A stretch of DNA of 64,000 bases from Marinoscillum pacificum (GTDB lineage Bacteria > Bacteroidota > Bacteroidia > Cytophagales > Cyclobacteriaceae), in assembly GCF_024714495.1 (NCBI RefSeq), contig NZ_JAMZMJ010000001.1, positions 1,550,001 to 1,614,000 of the forward strand, given 5' to 3'. The translations under genes and the position numbers were made by a program. Positions 55,936-64,000 of this stretch are shown here, in pieces. Within the stretch, counting starts at the first letter, position 1. Every line of letters begins with the position of its first letter. The notes under the pieces were generated by a model. That model was not told the DNA's origin. It did no database searches and saw only the letters and a program-made list of their open reading frames with translations.

Positions 55936-56646
55936 TTAATCTTGTTTAGCAAATACTTTCTTAAGTAGCTCTGTAGTTCTGGCAACAGGATTCTCCCTGA
56001 TATTTTTCTCTTCTTCCGCTACAAGTGTAAACAAACCACTTAATGCTCGATCTGTAGCATATTCATCAAGGTTAGGGTTTACTTTTTCCACAAATGGAAT
56101 CTTGTTATAGGTATTCACCAAATCACTGTAATACTTTGTAGCACTGGTTTTATCCAAAGCCTTCTTGATTACTGGTTGGAATTTAGCCTTCAAATCAGGA
56201 GTAGTCTTCCCCTGCAGGTAACTAGTAGCTGCATTATCTTCGCCCTTCAATATTCCCCAGGCGTCTTGTACAGTCATTCCTTTTATAGCATTGACAAAAA
56301 TTGGCTTAGCTTCTTTGGCTGCCTCCTCTGCTCCATGATTTAGTGTCTCAATAAATTGATCCACCTTTGATCCCAACCCGAGCTCTCTGAGTTTAGTTTC
56401 AACCTTCTGCACATCAGGAGGAAATGGTATTTTAATCTTCGGATTACCTAAAAATCCATTGACTTTAGACGCCTCACTCGTACTCGTACCAGCTCCTTTG
56501 ATCAATGCTTCCTTCAGTCCAGAAACGACCTGCTCTGTGGTTAATTCTTCAGATTCCAAAACATCACCAAGTGTCTGCTGAATTTGCTGAACAGTGCAAC
56601 CTGTGAATAAAAAAATAAAACAGAGTGAAAATAAAACAAGTCTCAT
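55936..56646 (-). CDS. DUF4197 lipoprotein
   Basis: A 236-residue lipoprotein; the signal ends in FTGC. The mature part fits DUF4197: EQVVSGLKEALIKGA, NGFLGNPKIKIPFPP, a helical centre with NHGAEEAAKEAKPIF and MTVQDAWGIL. The family is widespread and of unknown function. Probably cotranscribed with the EF-hand gene. Confidence 0.85.
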   Translation of the reverse strand: MRLVLFSLCFIFLFTGCTVQQIQQTLGDVLESEELTTEQVVSGLKEALIKGAGTSTSEASKVNGFLGNPKIKIPFPPDVQKVETKLRELGLGSKVDQFIETLNHGAEEAAKEAKPIFVNAIKGMTVQDAWGILKGEDNAATSYLQGKTTPDLKAKFQPVIKKALDKTSATKYYSDLVNTYNKIPFVEKVNPNLDEYATDRALSGLFTLVAEEEKNIRENPVARTTELLKKVFAKQD

Positions 56647-56706
56647 CCTTCAAAGATTATATAATTTGCGTACCATAAAAGTATACAGAATAAAGCAAAT
56701 ACTGTA

Positions 56707-57954
56707 ATGCCAACATATGCTGAAATCATCTCAATTGGGGATGAGCTTCTATACGGTCAGACACTAGATACCAATGCGCATTGGATCAGTGCCCAACTCG
56801 ATCTGATCGGAATTAAAGTAAAGAGAAGAGTCACTATTGGAGATGTGAAAGAGGAAATCCTCAGTGCATTTAAAGAAGCAGAAGAAAGAGCGGATATTGT
56901 GCTGATCACTGGTGGATTAGGTCCAACCAATGATGATTTAACCAAACCACTTTTGGCTGAATATTTCAATGTGGGCTATGAACTCAATGAATCTGCACTA
57001 CAAGAGATCACTGATCTATTCAATAAAAAAGGTAGAGAGTTAACTGAACCTAATAGAAAGCAAGCGGAATTGCCTGCCAACTGCACGAAGCTCTCCAACA
57101 GCATGGGTACCGCTCCGGGCATGTGGTTCGACGAGCGAAACACTATATTCGTATCTATGCCTGGTGTGCCGTATGAAATGAAGGACATCATGTCCGCAGA
57201 GGTATTGCCTAGATTATCTGAAAGATTCTCCGTTGGCGTTATCATCCACAAAATCATACGCACGGTTGGCATTCCAGAATCTTCACTTGCCGAACTAATC
57301 AAAGACTGGGAAGATGCCTTACCTAAGCAATTGAAGCTGGCATATCTACCAAGTATGGGACAGGTGAAATTGCGAATTACCGCAATTGGAGACAATAAAA
57401 ATGAACTTAATGAAATGGTTCAAAGCCATTTAGAAAGCGTTCTTCCATTGATAGAGAAATACGTATATGGTTTTGATGATGATGAGCTTGAGAAAGTAGT
57501 AGGAGAAACTTTATTGAAAAATAACAAGTCCATTGCTTTTGCAGAAAGCTGCACAGGAGGATACTTATCTCATATGATTACATCCATACCTGGGAGTTCA
57601 TCGTATTTCAAAGGATCTATCGTTTCCTATGATTACGATGTGAAAGTGAATTCACTGGATGTTAATTTGCAAGAAATGGAGGAAAAAGGAGCTGTCAGCG
57701 AAGAAGTAGTTGTGCAGATGGCTCAAGCAGTTCGACAGAAGCTCAATGCGGATGTCGGACTATCGATTAGTGGCATTGCGGGGCCTGGTGGAGGCACCGA
57801 AGAAAAACCTGTAGGGACAGTATGGATTTGCTATTCTGATAAGGAAAAGACGATTGCTAAGAAATTTAATTTCACCAGAGATCGGGTTCTCAATATAAAA
57901 TTTAGTGCCTTAGCAGCCCTAAACATGTTCAGAATTCACTTTTCCAGCAATTAA
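56707..57954 (+). CDS. cinA: CinA-like nicotinamide mononucleotide deamidase / competence protein
   Basis: A 415-residue two-domain protein. The N-terminal MoCF-like domain (to about 170) has IISIGDELLYGQT, ITGGLGPTNDD and GTAPGMWFDE. The C-terminal CinA domain (about 255-415) has AESCTGGYLSHMIT and SGIAGPGGGTEEKPVG, the deamidase site that acts on NMN in NAD recycling. Divergent from the DUF4197 gene; E2 follows after 53 bases with its own -7 element. Confidence 0.95.
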   Translation: MPTYAEIISIGDELLYGQTLDTNAHWISAQLDLIGIKVKRRVTIGDVKEEILSAFKEAEERADIVLITGGLGPTNDDLTKPLLAEYFNVGYELNESALQEITDLFNKKGRELTEPNRKQAELPANCTKLSNSMGTAPGMWFDERNTIFVSMPGVPYEMKDIMSAEVLPRLSERFSVGVIIHKIIRTVGIPESSLAELIKDWEDALPKQLKLAYLPSMGQVKLRITAIGDNKNELNEMVQSHLESVLPLIEKYVYGFDDDELEKVVGETLLKNNKSIAFAESCTGGYLSHMITSIPGSSSYFKGSIVSYDYDVKVNSLDVNLQEMEEKGAVSEEVVVQMAQAVRQKLNADVGLSISGIAGPGGGTEEKPVGTVWICYSDKEKTIAKKFNFTRDRVLNIKFSALAALNMFRIHFSSN

Positions 57955-57964
57955 CGAAATTATT

Positions 57965-57972
57965 TATCTTTG
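57965..57972 (+). promoter_or_regulatory. E2 acyltransferase -7 element
   Basis: TATCTTTG matches TAnnTTTG and lies 35 bases before the ATG, within the short cinA-E2 spacer. A -33 partner is not evident. Confidence 0.45.
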
Positions 57973-58007
57973 TGTAACCCAAAAATAAACAACAAACAAA
58001 ATATTAT

Positions 58008-59318
58008 ATGGCTCTAGTAGAAATGGTCATGCCCAAAATGGGCGAAAGCGTAATGGAAGGCACAGTACTCTCCTGGCTGAAGAATATTGGCGATGCAATC
58101 GACGAGGATGAATCAATCCTGGAGGTGGCGACTGACAAGGTAGACACGGAGATTCCATCAACACATGCTGGAGTACTGAAAGAAATATTAGCTCAAGAAG
58201 GAGATGTAGTAGAGGTAGGCAAACCGATAGCGATCATTGAAACCGACGGAGAAGCAAGTACCCCAGAAGCTTCTGCACCGGCAAAAGATGAGAAAAAGGC
58301 TGTTGAAGCTGCTGAAGCCATTATGGAATCAGCATCAGCAACCGTTTCTGCAGAAACGATCCCTTCAAAAGCAGGTGATAAATTCTTCTCTCCATTAGTT
58401 AGAAACATTGCCAAAGAAGAAGGAATTTCACTTTCCGAATTAGAAAATTTAGCTGGCTCAGGAAAAGATGGTCGTGTGACCAAAAACGATATCCTTTCCT
58501 ATGTCAAGGATCGTAAGAACGGTTCCAAGCCAAGTGTATCTGCTCCTTCTGCTGCACCAGCAGCTCCAGTATCGAGACCAGCAGCACAGCCAATGCCTGT
58601 GACTGTAAGTGGTGAAGATGAAATCATTGAAATGGATCGTATGCGCAAGATGATCGCCGATAGAATGGTGGCATCTAAGCAAATCTCTCCACATGTAACT
58701 TCTTTCGTAGAAGCTGATGTAACTGAAATGGTTCATTGGAGAAATAAAATGAAAGGTGCTTTCGCTGAAAAAGGTCAGGCGCTTACTTTCACTCCAATCA
58801 TGATCGAAGCGGTGGTTAAGGCCATCAGAGATTACCCAATGATCAATGTTCAGGTAGATGGATCCAACATTGTACGAAAAGGAAATATCAATATTGGTAT
58901 GGCTGTGGCACTACCAACTGGCAATTTGATCGTTCCGGTGATTCATAACGCTGACCAATTAAATTTGGTTGGGCTAACTGAGAAAGTGAATGATCTTGCG
59001 AGAAGAGCTCGTGACAACAAATTGAAACCAGACGATCTTCAAGGTGGAACATATACGGTTTCTAATGTTGGATCATTTGGCAACGTCATGGGAACACCAA
59101 TCATTATGCAACCACAAGTAGGTATTCTAGCTCTTGGAGCGATCCAAAAGAAGCCATCTGTAGTAGAAACACCTCAAGGTGATTTTATTGGGATCAGACA
59201 TAAGATGTTCTTATCTCACAGCTATGACCACAGAGTAGTAGATGGCGCTCTTGGAGGCATGTTCGTGAGACGAGTTGCTGATTATCTTGAGCAGTTCGAT
59301 AAAAACAGAACAATATAA
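58008..59318 (+). CDS. 2-oxo acid dehydrogenase E2 acyltransferase
   Basis: A 436-residue dihydrolipoamide acyltransferase. One lipoyl domain (1-80) with Lys44 in ATDKVDTEIPS, an Ala/Glu-rich linker, an E3/E1-binding domain (about 125-165, SPLVRNIAKEEGISLSEL), an Ala/Pro-rich hinge and the catalytic domain from about 205. The catalytic His408 and Asp412 are in SYDHRVVDGA. A single lipoyl domain and this sequence are common to branched-chain and generic oxo acid complexes; E1 and E3 genes are not adjacent, so the substrate is open. Confidence 0.92.
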   Translation: MALVEMVMPKMGESVMEGTVLSWLKNIGDAIDEDESILEVATDKVDTEIPSTHAGVLKEILAQEGDVVEVGKPIAIIETDGEASTPEASAPAKDEKKAVEAAEAIMESASATVSAETIPSKAGDKFFSPLVRNIAKEEGISLSELENLAGSGKDGRVTKNDILSYVKDRKNGSKPSVSAPSAAPAAPVSRPAAQPMPVTVSGEDEIIEMDRMRKMIADRMVASKQISPHVTSFVEADVTEMVHWRNKMKGAFAEKGQALTFTPIMIEAVVKAIRDYPMINVQVDGSNIVRKGNINIGMAVALPTGNLIVPVIHNADQLNLVGLTEKVNDLARRARDNKLKPDDLQGGTYTVSNVGSFGNVMGTPIIMQPQVGILALGAIQKKPSVVETPQGDFIGIRHKMFLSHSYDHRVVDGALGGMFVRRVADYLEQFDKNRTI

Positions 59319-59340
59319 AATAGCTTAAACACGAAGCAAA

Positions 59341-59368
59341 AAGCGACCTCAAAAGGGTCGCTTTTTTT
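59341..59368 (+). terminator. Intrinsic terminator of the E2 gene
   Basis: Stem AAGCGACC with GGTCGCTT around a seven-base loop, followed by seven T. It lies 22 bases after the E2 stop. Confidence 0.88.
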
Positions 59369-59484
59369 GTACCCCTTCCCACTAAATCAAAATTTAAATG
59401 ACTGATTTATAGATACATAATCCCCTATTTTAAACAATTCGAGGCTGCATAACCTTTATATACTACACAAAACTCAAGAACACT

Positions 59485-59931
59485 ATGAATATTTTTGAAG
59501 CACTTAGAGAAGACCATGAGGTTCAAAGAACCCTTGCAGATAAACTTGTTGAAACACACGGTGATAGCGATGCGCGTCATGAGGCATTTCAGCAAATAAA
59601 AACTGAATTGCTAGCACATGAGGCGGCTGAAGAGCGTTGTTTTTATAAGCCTCTTATCGAGCAAGACATGACGCAAACACATGCCAGACATGGCGTAGCA
59701 GAGCACCATGAAATGGATGAGTTGATTGAAGAACTAGAAAACACAGACTACTCTTCACCAGCTTGGCTTTCTATTGCAAAAAAACTCAGAGAGAAAATAC
59801 TTCATCATTTGGATGACGAAGAGCATACCATATTCCAGCTTGCTGGTAAAGTGCTCAATGATGCTCAGAAGACTCAAATGGCTTCTGCCTATCACAAGCA
59901 CATGGAAGAGCGAAAAGCTCAGTATGCATAA
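59485..59931 (+). CDS. Hemerythrin-domain protein
   Basis: A 148-residue four-helix protein of the hemerythrin/HHE family. Metal-ligand candidates are in LREDHEVQR, LAHEAAEERCFY, AEHHEMDELI and ILHHLDDEEHTIF, covering the usual di-iron set. Such small stand-alone proteins may bind oxygen, nitric oxide or iron, or damp oxidative stress. Single gene; the spacer on to the TamB-like gene contains no clear feature other than a weak long-loop dyad (TCGCCG with CGGCGA). Confidence 0.88.
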   Translation: MNIFEALREDHEVQRTLADKLVETHGDSDARHEAFQQIKTELLAHEAAEERCFYKPLIEQDMTQTHARHGVAEHHEMDELIEELENTDYSSPAWLSIAKKLREKILHHLDDEEHTIFQLAGKVLNDAQKTQMASAYHKHMEERKAQYA

Positions 59932-60134
59932 TCAATTTTAGAATTGTACAAGTTTAAGGTTCTTCCTTAAAGTCGCCGGGTTGTTCTTGTTTTTTATAGA
60001 ATAATTCGGCGATTCATATTTTTCAGCACCCCTTTTGACAAAAATTGATCAACGGACAAACAAAACAATGGCTAGTTGATTATCTAAACTGATTCTATTT
60101 AGACCAATTTTTCAGATTCCCCTTTTGGGACTTT

Positions 60135-63100
60135 ATGGCAAATCACGCAGCATTTAAAAGGTATGGCTTACTGGCACTTAAAATCATCGGTTGGATCGTC
60201 GGGGTTTTGTTGCTGCTCTTTTTTGTATTGATATTTACCATCCGTAGCCCTTGGGGACAGAATCTCATTGTCCAAAAAGCATCGAATTTTCTTTCTACCA
60301 AGATCGACACCAAATTCTCTATTGGTCGGCTATTCATTACTTTTGATGGCAATGCCTATTTAGAAGATGTCTACCTTGAAGATCAAGCTGGAGACACACT
60401 CATTTATTCTAAAAATCTGGAAGCCTCAGTTGCACTGATTCCAATCATCAGCAACAATGAAATCAATATAGATTATGTAGAATGGGAAAAACTTGTTGCT
60501 AGAGTCAAAAGAGATAGCTCAACTGGCGAGTTCAATTTCCAATACATAATAGATGCTTTCGCGAGTGACTCCACTACACAGCAAGTAGATACCACCACTT
60601 CTTCCTCACCAACAATTGATGTAGGAGATATTCATTTTGCCGATTTTGACTTATTGTACCAGGATCAAACATTAGGTATAGATAGTAGACTTCTGCTTGG
60701 GTCTTTAGACTTATCAATGGATGAGCTTGATTTGGATAAAATGCTCTTCCATATTGATGAGCTGACTTTAAAAGATATAGATGGGCATTACACTCAAACA
60801 CTTCTAACAACCTCAGACACCAGCACAGAGGAAGACAGCACTGAGTCCATTCTTCCAACCATTATTGTTGATGAACTCAATGTTTACAACCTCAAAGGAA
60901 GCTATCACTCGCCTCCTACCCTCACTTTCTTTGATGGTCAGGTCGACAAGTTCGAAACGGAAATTCCTTTAATTGACTTGACCAATCAAAAAATTCAATT
61001 AGACAAATTGGTTCTCCATCAAAGTGAAATAGCATTTAGTTCTTATCCTAGAGCAACTTCCAGCCCTGATTCTGCAAGTACATCTACAGGCTTTAGTTGG
61101 CCTGAATGGGATGTGGTAGCATCTAATATTGATCTTTCAAACAACGATGTTTTATTAATTACCGATTCAACAACTCTCGAAGAAAGGGTCTTCAATCCAG
61201 CACACATTGACATTAAAGATTTCAACCTTTCAATTGATCAAGCATTACTGAAAAAAGAACAAGCAACATTAGTTCTAGATGCACTAAATTTTAAAGAGCG
61301 AAGTGGAGTATCAGTAGATGAACTGAATTTTGAGATCAATATATCGAACCAGGAAATCAACATTCAGAACCTTAACTTCTTATCAGAAGAAAACCAACTA
61401 TCAGGACTGATTAACGTCAAATTCAATTCGCTAAATGAGTTCATCAACAATCCCACATTGGCAGAACTCAAGTCCGACCTTTCCATAGAACTACATTCTT
61501 TGGATGCCTCATATGCTTTCCAGCCTTCTCTGGACACAATCTCCTACCTGCATTTAGTTGACCAAAAAGTGCTTGCAGCTTCTCTTGACATTGAAGGATC
61601 CATGTCAAAACTTGACTTAAACAAGGCAGTTCTAAATTGGGGTAAGAGCACTTCTTTTAAAGCTGATGGGATTATTTACAGCATAAACAATCCAGACTCC
61701 ATCCATTTTGAAGACCTAAATTATCTATTCAAATCAACCAAAACAGATCTTTCTACCTTTTTAAACCTGGACATCACTGGAATAGATCTTCCACAATCTT
61801 TCCAATTCAAAGGCAACACAACAGGATCATTATCAGAAATAGCTTCCAAAAACTCCATCAACACATCAGATGGAAACATCCTCATCAATGGAAACCTGAA
61901 ACGATCCAGCAATCAAATAGCCTTTGAAACCAGTATCAAAACAGACTCTTTAAGAATTGGAAAAATCCTTCAGAACACGGAATTAGGTCCCTTGACAGTA
62001 GATCTAGAAGCATCCGGAAATGGAAGTTCATTAAATGATTTGGATGCACAGCTCGTCACCACGATCAAATCTCTCCAATACGGAGATTATACTTTTGAAG
62101 AATTGCTACTGTCTGGTAACCTTAAAAATGGAACAGGAACACTGAATCTCGATTACAACGACTACAATCTAGAGCTAGGCCTGAGTGCAACTGCAAAACT
62201 CGACTCATTAACGCAAAAAGCTGACCTTCAAATAAACCTGAAAGGAGCTGATTTGCTAGCTCTTGGTATTACAAAAGAGGATATAAGAACCAAACTCACT
62301 CTCGATGCACAGCTCATCAATACTGAACGGGCAACGCAAGTGACTTTCGAAATTAATGATGCTGTTGTCGTCAAAGAATTAGAAAATTACACCATCAATA
62401 AAATCAGTGGAGACTACTACAGCACATCAGACTCGACAAGTGCGCATATTACAAGTGATGTCATCAATGCACGATTAGAGTCCAATACTTCACCCGGATC
62501 ATTTACCACAGCCCTGAGAGATCAGCTAGCTGAATATCTCCGTTCTGACAGTCTCACCAACAGTATCATACCTGCAGATTCAGGGATAGTCGTACGAGCA
62601 CATCTAAGTGTAAAGCAAGACTTGTTAGTCAGTGATATTCTTCTTCCTGGTTTACAACAATATGATTCGATTACGCTGACCATGGATTACCTGGAAGCCA
62701 AGGACTCTTTGTCTATTTTATTAAATGCACCTTACATCAATTATGCTGATCAGATTTTGGATAGTCTGCGAGTAAAAGCAATTGGAGCAAAACAGAAACT
62801 TAATTTCTCTGCAGGATGGTCATCCATTGAAGCTGGACCTATCAGTATGAAACAATTCGACTTTAGTGGTTTTGCTCAAGACAATAAGTTAGTCATGAGA
62901 TTAGATGCTCCTGAGGATAAAGGATCTATTATTGACATCAGAGCCGAAATGAAAATCGCTGGTGACACACTTGACTTCTACATAGAGCCAGATACCTTCA
63001 TCATGCATCGCAAAATGTGGATTGTTCCTGAGCAAAACAACATCCTTATCGCCCCTAATTACCTCCATTTTGAAAACTTTAGTTTGACTCACAAAAATCA

Positions 63101-64000
63101 AAAAATTACGCTTTCCAATTTCGGAGAAGAAAATCCTTATCAAAACTTAAAAGTTCAGGTGGATCAGTTTAATCTAATGACACTGTCTAGCTTTTTAAAT
63201 CCTACAGACACACTTGTATCAGGCGTAATGAATGGAGAAATCTCTGTTTCAAATCTTTTTTCAAACTCTGCACTTCTAGCTGATTTATCTATCAACCGAC
63301 TGGCATCACAAGGCATCAATTTTGGCAACTTGAATTTGAAAGCTGAAAAAGGATCCGACAGTGATTATAAATTTAACATGACCCTTCAAGGTGGTCAGGC
63401 AGATCTAGCTCTAAAGGGCTCCTTTATTCCGTCAGAAACTGGCGCTAATTTGGATTTGGGACTAGAAATGAACCGAATCAATGCAGAGATCATGGAAGCA
63501 TTTCTATCTGAAGAGATTTCTAATCCGGAAGGATATTTCACTGGTACTGTATCCATAAAAGGAAATACGGCCGAGCCAAAATACAACGGTGAACTTCAGT
63601 TTCATGATTTTGGACTTAAAGTCAATTCGCTCAATACCCGATTCGCTATCAACAACGAAAGCCTAAAAGTGGACAACAAAGGGATTTATCTGAATTCATT
63701 CAAAATTCAGGATCAAGACCAAAATGCCTTTACCATCAAGGGAAATATTTTAACAGAAAGTCTGACCAACCCTACTTTTGACTTAAGTCTCACAGCTAGA
63801 AACTTTACAGCTCTCAATTCTGATAAAGACGACAATGAATTATTCTATGGTAAAGTAGGTCTAGACGCTGATTTAACGGTAAAAGGCAACCTGGCTATTC
63901 CAAAGATTCGAGGTTCTATCGGGATTTTGAAAAATTCCGATTTTACGATGATTGTGCCTGAATCACAAGCTGATTTAGTCGAACGAGAAGGTGTGGTGGT
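60135..64000 (+). CDS. TamB-like translocation/assembly protein, 3' end outside the window
   Basis: An open frame of 1288 codons that starts at the ATG reading MANHAAFKRYG and runs off the window end. One N-terminal membrane helix (IIGWIVGVLLLLFFVLIF) is followed by PWGQNLIVQKASNFLS and then long beta-rich repeats without cysteines, the pattern of AsmA/TamB proteins. The visible end, MIVPESQADLVEREG, matches the segment before the conserved C-terminal TamB domain (DUF490) in Bacteroidota. It probably bridges inner and outer membranes for lipid or outer-membrane protein transport. Codon use is like its neighbours. Confidence 0.88.
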   Translation, partial: MANHAAFKRYGLLALKIIGWIVGVLLLLFFVLIFTIRSPWGQNLIVQKASNFLSTKIDTKFSIGRLFITFDGNAYLEDVYLEDQAGDTLIYSKNLEASVALIPIISNNEINIDYVEWEKLVARVKRDSSTGEFNFQYIIDAFASDSTTQQVDTTTSSSPTIDVGDIHFADFDLLYQDQTLGIDSRLLLGSLDLSMDELDLDKMLFHIDELTLKDIDGHYTQTLLTTSDTSTEEDSTESILPTIIVDELNVYNLKGSYHSPPTLTFFDGQVDKFETEIPLIDLTNQKIQLDKLVLHQSEIAFSSYPRATSSPDSASTSTGFSWPEWDVVASNIDLSNNDVLLITDSTTLEERVFNPAHIDIKDFNLSIDQALLKKEQATLVLDALNFKERSGVSVDELNFEINISNQEINIQNLNFLSEENQLSGLINVKFNSLNEFINNPTLAELKSDLSIELHSLDASYAFQPSLDTISYLHLVDQKVLAASLDIEGSMSKLDLNKAVLNWGKSTSFKADGIIYSINNPDSIHFEDLNYLFKSTKTDLSTFLNLDITGIDLPQSFQFKGNTTGSLSEIASKNSINTSDGNILINGNLKRSSNQIAFETSIKTDSLRIGKILQNTELGPLTVDLEASGNGSSLNDLDAQLVTTIKSLQYGDYTFEELLLSGNLKNGTGTLNLDYNDYNLELGLSATAKLDSLTQKADLQINLKGADLLALGITKEDIRTKLTLDAQLINTERATQVTFEINDAVVVKELENYTINKISGDYYSTSDSTSAHITSDVINARLESNTSPGSFTTALRDQLAEYLRSDSLTNSIIPADSGIVVRAHLSVKQDLLVSDILLPGLQQYDSITLTMDYLEAKDSLSILLNAPYINYADQILDSLRVKAIGAKQKLNFSAGWSSIEAGPISMKQFDFSGFAQDNKLVMRLDAPEDKGSIIDIRAEMKIAGDTLDFYIEPDTFIMHRKMWIVPEQNNILIAPNYLHFENFSLTHKNQKITLSNFGEENPYQNLKVQVDQFNLMTLSSFLNPTDTLVSGVMNGEISVSNLFSNSALLADLSINRLASQGINFGNLNLKAEKGSDSDYKFNMTLQGGQADLALKGSFIPSETGANLDLGLEMNRINAEIMEAFLSEEISNPEGYFTGTVSIKGNTAEPKYNGELQFHDFGLKVNSLNTRFAINNESLKVDNKGIYLNSFKIQDQDQNAFTIKGNILTESLTNPTFDLSLTARNFTALNSDKDDNELFYGKVGLDADLTVKGNLAIPKIRGSIGILKNSDFTMIVPESQADLVEREGVV

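Noticed and set aside
1-64000. CRISPR arrays, tRNA or rRNA genes, integrases and large direct repeats
   Set aside because: I looked through the intergenic regions and saw none; only the REP-like hairpins, the palindrome row and the doubled terminator stood out.

Overview
The window comes from a member of the Bacteroidota, most likely a Cytophagales-type marine or soil bacterium. Four things support this. Secreted proteins carry type IX secretion C-terminal domains. Several genes have the TAnnTTTG -7 promoter element of this phylum and lack clear Shine-Dalgarno sites. MetH is split into two proteins, a form that also occurs elsewhere in the phylum. The neighbourhood alaS / M23 peptidase / MerR regulator / dprA is typical of the group. 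The species cannot be named from the sequence. Most of the window is ordinary chromosomal housekeeping sequence. No tRNA, rRNA, CRISPR array, prophage or intact insertion sequence was seen.

Layout. 0-5.3 kb (minus): alaS, gatB and a TlpA-like lipoprotein. 5.4-9.2 kb (plus): M23 peptidase, CapA-like lipoprotein, MerR regulator, dprA. 9.2-17.2 kb (minus): a transcription unit behind a clear SAM-I riboswitch, in the order metH N-half, a QueF-like T-fold protein without its catalytic cysteine, metH C-half, metF, HMG-CoA lyase, SLC13 transporter. 17.2-19.2 kb (plus): Ppx/GppA phosphatase, a small membrane protein, a NYN nuclease-fold protein. 19.2-28.1 kb is an accessory stretch of short transcription units: an orphan YefM-like antitoxin, a Crp/Fnr regulator with a DinB protein, a decayed REP-associated transposase with two REP-like hairpins, a PAF-acetylhydrolase-like enzyme and a clan GH-A-like lipoprotein. 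28.1-28.9 kb is a MntA/HepT toxin-antitoxin pair between two nearly identical terminators. 28.9-33.4 kb (minus): hisG-hisD-hisC-hisB behind an attenuation leader with eight consecutive histidine codons. 33.4-41.6 kb: universal stress protein, menA, argS, two guanidine-modifying hydrolases and a divergent arginine decarboxylase. 41.6-48.9 kb: LolC/E-like permease, NamZ muramidase, a PadR module, fmt, folA, an SDR enzyme. 48.9-54.2 kb: two convergent genes for T9SS cargo proteins, one a 1381-residue subtilase. 54.3-64 kb: MBL-fold hydrolase, EF-hand protein, DUF4197 lipoprotein, cinA, an E2 acyltransferase, a hemerythrin, and the first 1288 codons of a TamB-like protein that runs off the window.

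Regulation visible in the DNA is unusually rich. There is a SAM-I riboswitch on methionine synthesis, peptide-coded attenuation on histidine synthesis, a PadR promoter whose spacer is a palindrome, and several good intrinsic terminators. The most unusual gene is the QueF-like T-fold protein at 15545-15982. It keeps the substrate-anchoring Glu and Asp of QueF but has lost the nucleophilic Cys, and it sits between the two MetH halves under SAM control. A pterin or folate-binding role in methionine synthesis is a testable inference. Other points worth a look are the duplicated terminators around MntA/HepT, the his operon that stops after hisB, and three small proteins that automatic calling would miss.
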